Assembly: GCA_964554265.1 (NCBI GenBank)
Contig: CAZKOB010000118.1
Span: 1 to 11,551 of the forward strand
DNA length: 11,551 nt
Reading direction: 5' to 3'
DNA from: RGIG8745 sp964554265
GTDB taxonomy: Bacteria; Bacteroidota; Bacteroidia; Bacteroidales; Bacteroidaceae
In this document: positions 1 through 6,984 of the stretch, in pieces
Numbering within the stretch: position 1 is the first letter of the stretch
Layout: each line of letters starts with the position of its first letter
The notes under the pieces: model-generated
The model's database searches: none
The model's input: only the letters and a program-made list of their open reading frames with translations
Told to the model about the DNA's origin: nothing
Translations under genes and position numbers: made by a program

Positions 1-4
1 CTTT

Positions 5-340
5 CTCAAACTCGTTCACCTTGAAAATAAATTTTGTTCACCTTGAAAAATTTTTCACAAGGCACTTTAAAACCATTTTCAAGGTGAACGAAATTTATTT
101 CCAGCGTACTCTTTTTTCAGCCGAAGCACGCACGAATGTGAATAAATGTATTTTTTCAAAGCACAAATTGTATTATTTTTACATTTGAAGTTCAAGGCCT
201 GAAAATGGCCTTAGAATCGCACAAACGGAACTTCGGTCGGGTTCAGCCGATTTTATGCGATTCTGCGAAGCTTGAATTTTAACATTTCAAATTGTCAGAA
301 AAAGTTCGTAATTTATGACAAATAGACGGCGTGGCGATGG
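5..340. repeat. Structured intergenic repeat, copy A (~335 bp)
   Basis: This stretch is repeated in the same orientation at 4395-4733, with many point differences. It carries a chain of inverted repeats. Arm 25-49 pairs with 76-100 (25 positions, one G.T). Arm 144-150 pairs with 180-186. Arm 194-199 pairs with 207-212 (AAGGCC, 7-nt loop). Arm 213-225 pairs with 252-264 (12 of 13 positions). Arm 292-297 pairs with 316-321. The word GTTCACCTTGAAAA occurs twice directly, near 11 and 36, and once inverted, near 76, so the inverted arm could pair with either direct copy. No credible ORF lies inside. The left edge may be cut by the window start. It could be a non-autonomous mobile element, a structured RNA, or both; the sequence shows only duplication and foldability. 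Confidence 0.85.
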
Positions 341-553
341 AAATATCCAAAATGATTTAATCCACCGGCCCTCAAACCACCTGACAAGACTTAACATCTA
401 CGAAAAAGAAAAGCAAAAGCAAACGGTAAAAAGGGAATGATGTACCGCTTGTCCTGATTGCTATTGGCATTTCATGCCCGATTTCACTGTCCGATTCGTA
501 TACTGACAACTGGGTATTTTTAGGTGCTGAGGGAAGAAAAAAGACAGGAGCAC
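341..553. other. Intergenic stretch upstream of pflB, nothing recognised
   Basis: This is non-coding sequence between repeat copy A and the pflB promoter. ORFs here are short, on the minus strand, and have no recognisable product. I see no convincing terminator, riboswitch or RNA gene. Confidence 0.5.
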
Positions 554-583
554 TTGTTTTCTGTGCTTTTTGCCATATCTTTG
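554..583 (+). promoter_or_regulatory. Probable pflB promoter, Bacteroidetes type
   Basis: TATCTTTG at 576-583 matches the Bacteroidetes -7 consensus TAnnTTTG exactly. TTG at 554-556 lies 19 nt upstream, the usual place of the -33 element. Transcription would begin near 590, giving a leader of about 30 nt before the ATG at 623. The match is by eye, and such motifs also occur by chance in A/T-rich DNA, but spacing and position are both right. Confidence 0.6.
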
Positions 584-622
584 CCACCTCAAATATTCAT
601 TCATCTCAAAAAGAATACTGTT

Positions 623-2860
623 ATGAAATTATCTAATTGTGTAGAAAGCTTCGAGGGATTCATCTGGAAGCGTGAAATCAATGTAAGAGATTTTATCCAG
701 CGCAACTATACTCCGTATGATGGAGACGAGTCGTTCCTTGCAGGGCCTACGGAACGCACCACTAAGATATGGGCGAAACTGAGCGAAATGTTCAAGAAGG
801 AACGCGAGAAGGGGGTATATGATGCCGAAACCCGTATGCCACAGTCGCTTACGACTTATGGCGCAGGATATATAGACAAGGAAAACGAAGTGATAGTCGG
901 TTTGCAGACAGACGCTCCGCTGAAACGAGGCATCTTCCCGAAAGGAGGCATACGTATGGTGGAGAGTGCGCTTGAAGCCTATGGATACAAGCTTGACCCG
1001 GGCACGAAAGATATATATACGCGTTATCGCAAGACCCACAACGAAGGTGTGTTCTCCGCTTATACCAGCGACATACGCGCCGCGCGCCATGCACACATCA
1101 TCACCGGACTGCCTGATGCGTACGGGCGCGGACGAATCATCGGCGATTACCGCCGTGTGGCTCTCTACGGTGTGGACAACCTCATCGAGGAAAAGAAGCG
1201 TTTCCTTGACCGTCTCGACATTCAGGAGATGACGGAAGAGTGCATACAGCAGCGTGAGGAAATCAGCGAACAGATAAAGGCGCTGAAAGATTTTGTGAAG
1301 ATGTGTGCTAATTACGGCTTCGACGTCACCCGGCCGGCACAGGACGCTCGCGAGGCGGTGCAGTTTGTGTATTTCGGCTATCTTGGTGCAGTGAAAGATC
1401 AGGATGGGGCCGCAATGTCTATCGGCCGTGTGTCCACCTTCCTCGACATCTTCATCGAGAAAGATCTGAAAGAAGGGAAGATTACGGAAGAGGAGGCGCA
1501 GGAACTCATCGACCAGCTCATCATCAAGCTTCGTATTGTACGTTTCCTCCGTACGCCTGAATACAACGACCTGTTCTCCGGCGACCCAGTGTGGGTGACC
1601 GAATCGATAGGCGGACAAGGTGTTGACGGACGTTCGATGGTTACGAAGACAAGCTACCGCTTCCTCCATACGTTGCAGAATCTCGGACCGGCGCCGGAAC
1701 CGAACCTCACGGTGCTTTGGTTTGCCAATGCACCGGAAAACTGGAAACGCTATTGTGCGAAGATGTCGATACAGACATCTGCCATACAGTATGAGAATGA
1801 TGATTTGATGCGTCCGGACTATGGCGATGACTATGGTATTGCCTGCTGTGTAAGCCCTATGAAGATCGGCAAGCAGATGCAGTTCTTCGGCGCACGGGCC
1901 AATCTTGCAAAATGTCTGCTCTATGCCATCAACGGCGGACGTGACGAGATTACGGGCGAGCAGATTTCGCCGGAGTTTGCACCGATTACGAGCGACTATC
2001 TTGACTACGAAGAAGTGATGCGCAAGTTTGAGCAGATGATGCGCTGGCTAGCCAAAGTGTATGTCAACGCCTTGAAGATTATACACTACATGCATGACAA
2101 GTATGATTATGAGGCATTCGAAATGTCTCTGCACGATGGGGATGTATTGCGTACACGAGCTACCGGCATTGCCGGATTGTCGATTGTGGCCGATTCGCTT
2201 GCTGCCATCAAATATTGCAAGGTCAAGGTGCTTCGTGACGAGCGCGGACTGGCAACCGGATTTGAGCGCGAAGGTGACTACATTCCTTTCGGAAACAATG
2301 ATGAAAACACCGACAAGCTTGCTCTTATGATTACGGAGAAGTTTATGGAATACATGCGCCAGCATGAGACATACCGCCATGCCGTGCCTACACAGTCGGT
2401 GTTGACAATTACCTCTAATGTGGTGTACGGAAAGAATACGGGCGCCACACCGGACGGACGTCATGCAGGTACGCCGTTTGCCCCGGGAGCCAATCCGATG
2501 AACGGAAGAGACGCCAAAGGAGCTGTCGCAGCCTTGTCTTCTGTGGCAAAGCTTCCGTTCCAGCATTCCCATGATGGCATTTCGTATACATTTGCCATAT
2601 CTCCGGGTACTCTTGGAAAAGAGAACGACACACAGGTGACCAACCTTGTCGGTCTGCTTGACGGCTATTTCACTCCTGACGGAGGGCATCATCTGAATGT
2701 GAATGTGTTTGACCGTGAACTGCTTGTCGATGCGATGGAACATCCGGAGAAGTATCCTCAGCTCACCATCCGAGTGTCCGGATATGCAGTGAACTTTGTG
2801 AAGCTGACACGTGAACAGCAGCTTGATGTGTTGTCGAGAACGATAAATCACAGCCTTTAA
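623..2860 (+). CDS. pflB: Formate C-acetyltransferase (pyruvate formate-lyase)
   Basis: This glycyl-radical enzyme cleaves pyruvate with CoA to acetyl-CoA and formate in the cytoplasm during anaerobic mixed-acid fermentation. The protein has 745 residues, close to the 760 of E. coli PflB. The adjacent catalytic cysteines are C408 and C409 in the motif IACCVSPM. The radical glycine is G720 in RVSGYAV, 26 residues from the C-terminus including the glycine, followed by a typical C-terminal tail. The PFL domain covers roughly residues 1-610 and the glycine-radical domain the rest. I chose the ATG at 623 (MKLSNCVESFEGF) because it matches the family N-terminus. An in-frame GTG at 524 would add 33 residues unlike the family and would place the start upstream of the likely promoter. 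The gene for its activase follows 285 bp downstream. No truncation or lost catalytic residue is seen. Confidence 0.98.
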   Translation: MKLSNCVESFEGFIWKREINVRDFIQRNYTPYDGDESFLAGPTERTTKIWAKLSEMFKKEREKGVYDAETRMPQSLTTYGAGYIDKENEVIVGLQTDAPLKRGIFPKGGIRMVESALEAYGYKLDPGTKDIYTRYRKTHNEGVFSAYTSDIRAARHAHIITGLPDAYGRGRIIGDYRRVALYGVDNLIEEKKRFLDRLDIQEMTEECIQQREEISEQIKALKDFVKMCANYGFDVTRPAQDAREAVQFVYFGYLGAVKDQDGAAMSIGRVSTFLDIFIEKDLKEGKITEEEAQELIDQLIIKLRIVRFLRTPEYNDLFSGDPVWVTESIGGQGVDGRSMVTKTSYRFLHTLQNLGPAPEPNLTVLWFANAPENWKRYCAKMSIQTSAIQYENDDLMRPDYGDDYGIACCVSPMKIGKQMQFFGARANLAKCLLYAINGGRDEITGEQISPEFAPITSDYLDYEEVMRKFEQMMRWLAKVYVNALKIIHYMHDKYDYEAFEMSLHDGDVLRTRATGIAGLSIVADSLAAIKYCKVKVLRDERGLATGFEREGDYIPFGNNDENTDKLALMITEKFMEYMRQHETYRHAVPTQSVLTITSNVVYGKNTGATPDGRHAGTPFAPGANPMNGRDAKGAVAALSSVAKLPFQHSHDGISYTFAISPGTLGKENDTQVTNLVGLLDGYFTPDGGHHLNVNVFDRELLVDAMEHPEKYPQLTIRVSGYAVNFVKLTREQQLDVLSRTINHSL

Positions 2861-3145
2861 AGGTCTGAAAATAGGAAATTTGGAGTCCGGGAGTTCTTTT
2901 TTGCCTGAATATGTGCAGAAAGGATATTGCCGGACTTCAATTTTTCAGTCTGGAGGTTGCCCGGTTTGTATCCGCGACATTTTGCAAGCCGGCATCAGGC
3001 TGTCTGCACCGGTTGGGGAAAGATCATTACAGACATTCTATACGGCCGATAAAACCTGACACAGTGGCGGAACAGAATATGAAAAGGCGGAACAGAATCG
3101 TTTGTGTCCGTACAATCGGTACAATCTCTTAAAACTTGTTTTTCT
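2861..3145. other. pflB-pflA intergenic gap of 285 bp
   Basis: No gene is supported here. An imperfect inverted repeat lies at 2876-2890 and 2930-2943 (core GTCCGG / CCGGAC). The 13-mer GGCGGAACAGAAT occurs at 3066-3078 and again at 3086-3098, a 20-bp spacing close to two helical turns. Neither a clear TAnnTTTG promoter nor a hairpin with a T tract was found, so it is open whether pflA is co-transcribed with pflB. A 73-codon ORF at 2911-3132 has no recognisable features and is not called. Confidence 0.6.
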
Positions 3146-3877
3146 ATGATAGGGAGGATACATTCTTTGGAAAGTTTCGGAACGGTAGACGGTCCAGGAA
3201 TACGTTTTGTCATCTTTATGCAAGGCTGTCCCATGAGGTGTTTATTTTGTCACAATCCTGACACATGGGATGCAAAGGCCGATGTACGTTATGAGTTTAC
3301 AGCGGAAGAACTTCTTGCGGAAGTAAGGAAATACAAGAGTTTTATCACCTCCGGAGGAGTTACGGTGACCGGAGGCGAACCGCTTATGCAGGCAGACTTT
3401 GTTGGTGGCTTCTTCAGGCTTTGCCGTATGGTGGGGATACACACGGCCCTTGACACATCGGGAGCGATATTCAATGATAAGTCCAAAAGGCTGCTTGAGC
3501 ATACGGACCTTGTCCTGCTCGATGTGAAAACGGCTGATGAGGAGCTGCATAAGGAGCTGACAGGGTGTACGATAACCAATAACCGCTTGTTTCTCGACTA
3601 TCTTCAGCAGACAGGCAAGCCTACATGGATACGGCATGTAGTGGTGCCGACTATGACAGATGATGACAGCCGTCTGCGCAAACTGGCAGAATATGTGGCG
3701 CAATATGATGTGGTGGAGCGTGTAGAACTGCTTCCTTATCACACCATGGGACGTTACAAGTATGAGAATCTCGGAATAAAGTATCGGCTTGAGGGAGTGC
3801 CTCCTGTCGAGAGAGAACGCATGAAAGACATAGCAGACTTGTTTCGTGAAGTTGTCGGATGTAAAGTCGTGGTGTAA
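3146..3877 (+). CDS. pflA: Pyruvate formate-lyase activating enzyme (radical SAM)
   Basis: The product uses a [4Fe-4S] cluster and S-adenosylmethionine to abstract a hydrogen from the radical glycine of PflB (here G720), making the active glycyl radical. It has 243 residues; E. coli PflA has 246. The cluster cysteines C28, C32 and C35 form the CxxxCxxC signature (GCPMRCLFC), followed by HNPDTW as usual in activases. The SAM-binding GGE motif is at residues 76-78 (VTGGEPLMQ). YHTMGRYKY near the C-terminus is also typical. I chose the ATG at 3146 (MIGRIHSLESFG) because it gives the standard family N-terminus; a start at 3104 adds 14 unrelated residues. A T8 tract follows the stop at 3892-3899, but with only a weak stem before it. 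Confidence 0.97.
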   Translation: MIGRIHSLESFGTVDGPGIRFVIFMQGCPMRCLFCHNPDTWDAKADVRYEFTAEELLAEVRKYKSFITSGGVTVTGGEPLMQADFVGGFFRLCRMVGIHTALDTSGAIFNDKSKRLLEHTDLVLLDVKTADEELHKELTGCTITNNRLFLDYLQQTGKPTWIRHVVVPTMTDDDSRLRKLAEYVAQYDVVERVELLPYHTMGRYKYENLGIKYRLEGVPPVERERMKDIADLFREVVGCKVVV

Positions 3878-3959
3878 GTTTGGTATGATACTTTTTTTTA
3901 ACGCGAGTTCGGTTTAAGAAAGTCCTGTAAAATTGGTATCTTGTAAGTTTTTTTGGTGG

Positions 3960-4002
3960 ATTCGCAGACTCAACTTATAATTCTTATGGTTGTAAGTCTG
4001 TG
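3960..4002 (+). repeat. Single copy of the 44-bp dispersed motif
   Basis: The sequence runs from ATTCGCAGACTC to GTAAGTCTGTG and shares its framework (ATTC.CAGACTC, then ATTCTTATGG, then TGTAAGT) with the tandem units at 11377-11480, about 7.4 kb away and on the same strand. It is intergenic in both places. Confidence 0.65.
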
Positions 4003-4172
4003 AAGACAACAGCAAAAACAACTGACTTTCTCAGGAACATTTCTTCTTTCTTTTTGATACAAAATCCATCCATCCCAGACGGAACTTTATTAACATAATT
4101 AAGATTCGTTTGCACTTGAGAAACTGTTAAAAATTCAATATTTTACAGACAAGTAACTGATAATCAATAAAA

Positions 4173-4361
4173 ATGCCATTTCAACAAAACAGTGCAGTTT
4201 TAGGTGCAGGAAGTACAGGTAAAGACAAAATAGGATATATTGATAATCAACAAGTTATAAAATTGCTCGTCCAAGATTCCTGTTTTTCTCCACCTGAATC
4301 CATCTTTGTTTTCCGTGGCATTGAAAATTTTGATTTTGATTTTTTAAGAAATCAACTTTAG
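4173..4361 (+). CDS. Possible small hypothetical protein (62 aa), doubtful
   Basis: This is an ATG ORF with an A/T-rich leader (AATCAATAAAAATG) like those of genuine Bacteroidales starts. The product has no signal peptide, no membrane segment and no motif I recognise; it is polar with an acidic and aromatic C-terminus. The DNA is clearly more A/T-rich than the neighbouring genes, no consensus promoter is visible upstream, and it sits inside the inverted-repeat-bounded segment. It may be a chance ORF, a remnant, or a small cargo gene. I cannot assign a function. Confidence 0.25.
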   Translation: MPFQQNSAVLGAGSTGKDKIGYIDNQQVIKLLVQDSCFSPPESIFVFRGIENFDFDFLRNQL

Positions 4362-4394
4362 TCAATATCCAAATTCAGCCCGAAAAACGGACGT

Positions 4395-4733
4395 CTTCAA
4401 ACTCGTTCACCTTGAAAATAAATTTCGTTCACCTTGAAATTTTTTTTAAACTGCCTTGTAAAAAAATTTTCAAGGTGAACGAAATTTATTTCCAGCGTAC
4501 TCTTTTTTCAGACGAAACACATGCGAATGTGAATAAATGTATCTTTTCGAAATGCAGATTATATTATTTTTTACATTTGGGGTTCAAGGTCTGAAAACGG
4601 CCTTAGAATCGCGTAAATGGAACTTCCGGTAAGGTTCGGCCGATTTTATGCGATTCTGCGAGCCTTGAATTTTAACATTTCAGATTGTCAAAAAAAGTCC
4701 CCAATTTATGACAATCAGATAGCGTATGACGAT
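4395..4733. repeat. Structured intergenic repeat, copy B (~335 bp)
   Basis: This is the second, directly oriented copy of the element at 5-340. The inverted repeats fall at matching places. Arm 4416-4439 pairs with 4468-4491 (24 bp, perfect). Arm 4535-4541 pairs with 4572-4578. Arm 4586-4591 pairs with 4599-4604 (one G.T). Arm 4605-4617 pairs with 4645-4657 (13 positions, one G.T). Arm 4684-4690 pairs with 4709-4715. Several differences from copy A exchange a G-C or A-T pair for a wobble or the reverse, so the folds survive. A 60-codon ORF within it (4412-4594) is mostly translated hairpin and is not called. Confidence 0.85.
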
Positions 4734-4738
4734 ATAAA

Positions 4739-4779
4739 GGTTCACGTCTGTATCCGCTTCGCTGCATTGAAAGTGAACC
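4739..4779. repeat. Hairpin GGTTCAC / GTGAACC next to repeat copy B
   Basis: A 7-bp perfect inverted repeat (4739-4745 and 4773-4779) follows copy B directly. The sequence from here to the inverted-repeat end at 4861 has no counterpart after copy A, so it is separate from the 335-bp repeat. Confidence 0.45.
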
Positions 4780-4929
4780 GGAGAGGATACTGAAACTTAC
4801 AGACATAAAAATGAGCGTAGATAAAGTATCGGCTCTTGCCCATCTTAAACCGAACTCGCGTTTTTTTATATCAATAGCGGAGATTTTACAGAATGAATAT
4901 ATAATTAATATTAAAAACAGACGTGTCAA

Positions 4930-4961
4930 TTTGTTAGGATGAACACCTTTTCATATTTTTG
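4930..4961 (+). promoter_or_regulatory. Probable promoter of the DUF4494-yggS-crp unit
   Basis: TTTG at 4930-4933, a 20-nt spacer and TATTTTTG at 4954-4961 match the Bacteroidetes -33/-7 consensus (TTTG, 19-21 nt, TAnnTTTG) at every defined base. The expected start near 4968 leaves a leader of about 28-34 nt to the first gene. This is the best promoter match in the window. Confidence 0.75.
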
Positions 4962-4995
4962 TAGATTGATGTAATATAGAAAAAATACGGATGTT

Positions 4996-5460
4996 ATGAT
5001 AATGAACAATTGGTTCGAGTGTAAAGTGAAGACAGAAAAGACACTTGAAGGAGGAGTGACGAAGAAAGTGAGCGAGACATATCTTGTCGATGCGCTTAAC
5101 TTTACGGAAGCAGAAGCAAGAATAATCAAAGAAATATCCCCGTTCTGTAATGGTGAACTGACTGTTGCAGACATTAAGCGTGCCAAATATAGCGAGATGT
5201 TTACGTCTGACAATGAAGAAGCAGACAAATGGTATAAAGTGAAGTGCAATTTTATTACACTTGATGAGAAGACACAGACCGAAAAGAAGTCGGCGACACT
5301 GATGCTTGTGCAGGCAGGAGATTTGCGCGAGGCGGTGAGACGTTTCGACGAAGGCATGAAAGGCTCTATGGTTGATTATGAAATAGCCATGGTTCAGGAG
5401 ACTTCCTTGCTTGACGTCTACCCTTACCAGGCTTCGGATACGGTTGAATATAAAAGCTGA
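4996..5460 (+). CDS. DUF4494 domain protein (Bacteroidetes-specific, function unknown)
   Basis: This 154-residue soluble protein opens with MIMNNWFECKVKTEKT and continues with YLVDALNFTEAEARI and ADIKRAKYSEMF, which I recognise as the DUF4494 family pattern. It has no signal peptide or membrane segment and is rich in charged residues and beta-prone stretches. The start may be 4996 or the in-frame ATG at 5002 (MNNWFE), which matches most family N-termini as I recall them. It is first in a tight plus-strand unit, 40 bp ahead of yggS. Pairing with yggS is, as I recall, common in Bacteroidetes and hints at a shared role, but no activity is known to me. Confidence 0.85.
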   Translation: MIMNNWFECKVKTEKTLEGGVTKKVSETYLVDALNFTEAEARIIKEISPFCNGELTVADIKRAKYSEMFTSDNEEADKWYKVKCNFITLDEKTQTEKKSATLMLVQAGDLREAVRRFDEGMKGSMVDYEIAMVQETSLLDVYPYQASDTVEYKS

Positions 5461-5500
5461 TGTCGCAGGCTCTTGTTCATTCTGAATAAAGATTGGTGTA

Positions 5501-6187
5501 ATGGTTAGCGAGAATCTGAAAATCGTGAGCGAAAGCTTGCGCGAAGGCATAAGGCTTGTTGCAGTTTCCAAATATCATCCCATCGAAGAACTGAAGGAGG
5601 CATACGATGCCGGACAACGGATTTTCGGGGAGAGTCAGGTCAAGGAACTTGCAATGAAGGAGGCTGCGTTGCCGAAAGACATAGAATGGCACTTTATAGG
5701 CCATCTGCAGACGAATAAAGTAAAGTATATAGTACCGTTCATTTCGTTGATTCATGCTGTCGATACTTTGAAGCTCCTTAAGGAGATTGACAGGCAGGGC
5801 GCAAAGGATATGCGTACAGTCAGGTGCCTGTTGCAGGTACATATTGCCAAGGAAGAGACAAAGTATGGGTTTACACCGGATGAACTTTTCTCCATGCTTG
5901 AAGGAGGGGAATGGCGGGAGATGGTTCATGCGAGAATTGCCGGCATCATGTGCATGGCGACCAATACGGATGATGAGGAACTGATCAGAAGTGAGTTCCG
6001 CACTGTGCATCAGACTTTTGAGAAAGTGAAAAATTTGTATTTTGCTGATGATGACGGTTTCTGTGAATTGTCTATGGGCATGAGCCACGACTATCTGATT
6101 GCGGCGGATGAGGGAAGCACTCTTGTCAGAGTCGGAAGTAAGATTTTCGGAGACAGGGATTATTCGCAGAAGTCGGGTGTTTCATAA
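5501..6187 (+). CDS. yggS: YggS/PROSC family pyridoxal-phosphate homeostasis protein
   Basis: Family members bind pyridoxal 5'-phosphate without known catalysis and help control free PLP and amino-acid balance in the cytoplasm. The product has 228 residues in the usual single alpha/beta-barrel size range. K24 in LVAVSKYHP is the expected PLP Schiff-base lysine. WHFIGHLQTNK, the SMGMSHDY loop that contacts phosphate in homologues, and VRVGSKIFG near the C-terminus are all present. The N-terminal region is slightly shorter than in E. coli YggS, where the lysine is at 36. It lies 40 bp after the DUF4494 gene and 18 bp before the Crp/Fnr gene, so co-transcription is likely. Confidence 0.95.
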   Translation: MVSENLKIVSESLREGIRLVAVSKYHPIEELKEAYDAGQRIFGESQVKELAMKEAALPKDIEWHFIGHLQTNKVKYIVPFISLIHAVDTLKLLKEIDRQGAKDMRTVRCLLQVHIAKEETKYGFTPDELFSMLEGGEWREMVHARIAGIMCMATNTDDEELIRSEFRTVHQTFEKVKNLYFADDDGFCELSMGMSHDYLIAADEGSTLVRVGSKIFGDRDYSQKSGVS

Positions 6188-6205
6188 ATTTATAAGATAA
6201 GCAAT

Positions 6206-6793
6206 ATGGACAGGAGAAAAGACATTGCAAGAGAAATTGCCAGAAACTACATGGTGATAAGTACTGACGGACTCAATAGACTGGCAGACATCCTCGTGCC
6301 AATGAAGTTCAGCCGTGGAGAATTGGTTCTTAAAGAAAACGAGGTGTGCAATTACATGTACTACGTTGAAAAAGGACTCGTGCGCCAATTCTACAGAAAA
6401 GGCGGCAAAGAGGTCACGGAACACTTGTCTTATGAAAATGGAATGGTGATATGTATAGAAAGCTATTTTCGGCGTGAGCCTACACGTCTGATTGTACAGA
6501 CGCTTGAACCGTCCATGTTGTACGGCATTCCGTATGACGACATCCGTGAACTGACGAAGGTGTCATATGAGTTTTGCTCTCTTATGTTTGCAATACTTGA
6601 ACGTTCCTTGATTATTTCGCAGAAGAAAGCTGATGTTATCCGTTTTGAAACGGCCAAGGAACGGTATCTCCGCACATTGCGTGAATATCCGGACATCATT
6701 CGGCGTGCACCGTTGCAGTATGTCGCGTCCTACTTGCAGATGACACCGGAAACCCTGAGTAGGGTCAGAAAGGCTACCAATGCACAGTCGTGA
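6206..6793 (+). CDS. Crp/Fnr family transcriptional regulator
   Basis: This 195-residue protein has a cyclic-nucleotide-binding-type beta-roll at roughly residues 30-115 (KENEVCNYMYYVEKGLVRQFY is characteristic), a dimerisation helix at about 125-155, and a C-terminal helix-turn-helix at about 167-188 (LQYVASYLQMTPETLSRVR). The cysteines are not arranged as in the FNR oxygen-sensing cluster, and the ligand is unknown; many Bacteroidetes members of this family lack a demonstrated effector. It is the last gene of the DUF4494-yggS unit (18-bp gap). Its targets cannot be inferred; control of the nearby pfl genes is possible but unsupported. Confidence 0.9.
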   Translation: MDRRKDIAREIARNYMVISTDGLNRLADILVPMKFSRGELVLKENEVCNYMYYVEKGLVRQFYRKGGKEVTEHLSYENGMVICIESYFRREPTRLIVQTLEPSMLYGIPYDDIRELTKVSYEFCSLMFAILERSLIISQKKADVIRFETAKERYLRTLREYPDIIRRAPLQYVASYLQMTPETLSRVRKATNAQS

Positions 6794-6984
6794 GCATGAG
6801 GGGAAAATTCTTAAGAAAAAAGAAGTCAGGAAAGATACCTATCATATAAGAGGGTGTGCCGAAATGAAAATGACTACTCCCAAAAGTTACAGATTGTAAC
6901 TGCAATACTTAAATAGGGGCGTATCAAGCTCTGTATTGAGTAATGATATGCCCCTTTCTTTAGTCTTTTAGGATGTTCTAATTT
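6794..6984. other. Gap after the crp-like gene, possible decayed IS end
   Basis: Apart from the hairpin at 6915-6955 this holds no gene. The segment AGAGGGTGTGCCGAAAT (about 6850-6866) and a small inverted repeat at 6885-6901 (AGTTAC / GTAACT) resemble the outer end of an insertion sequence, from memory of Bacteroidales IS termini. No partner end or target duplication was found. Confidence 0.3.
6915..6955 (+). terminator. Hairpin terminator after the DUF4494-yggS-crp unit
   Basis: AGGGGCGTATCA (6915-6926) pairs with TGATATGCCCCT (6944-6955): 12 positions with one G.T wobble and a 17-nt loop, followed by the T-rich TTCTTTAGTCTTTT. It begins 122 bp after the crp-like stop and is placed to end that transcript, though it may belong to a decayed IS end. 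Confidence 0.55.

Larger units (their letters stand above)
3901..4861. repeat. ~960-bp segment bounded by 18-bp perfect inverted repeats
   Basis: ACGCGAGTTCGGTTTAAG at 3901-3918 reappears as its exact reverse complement at 4844-4861, and one more base pair matches outside (3900/4862). The seven bases just outside each end read TTTTTTA (3894-3900 and 4862-4868), which would fit a target-site duplication but is low-complexity. Inside lie a 44-bp motif copy, a doubtful small ORF and repeat copy B; no transposase is present. It may be a non-autonomous element, or two independent copies of a dispersed motif in opposite orientation. Confidence 0.5.

Noticed and set aside
524..622. Upstream GTG start extending pflB by 33 residues
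   Set aside because: The extra residues are unlike the family N-terminus, and the probable promoter (554-583) lies inside this extension.
629..1669. A 346-codon open frame on the minus strand
   Set aside because: It lies wholly opposite pflB, whose catalytic motifs fix the coding strand, and its translation shows no family features. It is a by-product of pflB codon use.
2048..2851. A 267-codon open frame on the minus strand
   Set aside because: Antisense to the 3' half of pflB, with no recognisable domain and no promoter or leader of Bacteroidales type.
3885..3900. T8 tract after pflA as an intrinsic terminator
   Set aside because: The preceding sequence offers only a 4-bp stem, too weak to support the call.
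4230..4325. Minus-strand translation containing DGFRWRK, recalling the eukaryotic WRKY motif
   Set aside because: The frame is short, has no zinc-ligand pattern and soon stops; a chance resemblance.
4412..4594. 60-codon plus-strand ORF in repeat copy B
   Set aside because: It is made of the hairpin arms of the repeat, and copy A does not conserve an equivalent frame in a convincing way.
4672..4929. 85-codon minus-strand ORF
   Set aside because: It spans the end of repeat copy B, the adjoining hairpin and the inverted-repeat end. It is better explained as translated repeat DNA.
4951..5571. 206-codon minus-strand open frame
   Set aside because: Antisense to the DUF4494 gene and the start of yggS; no family pattern.
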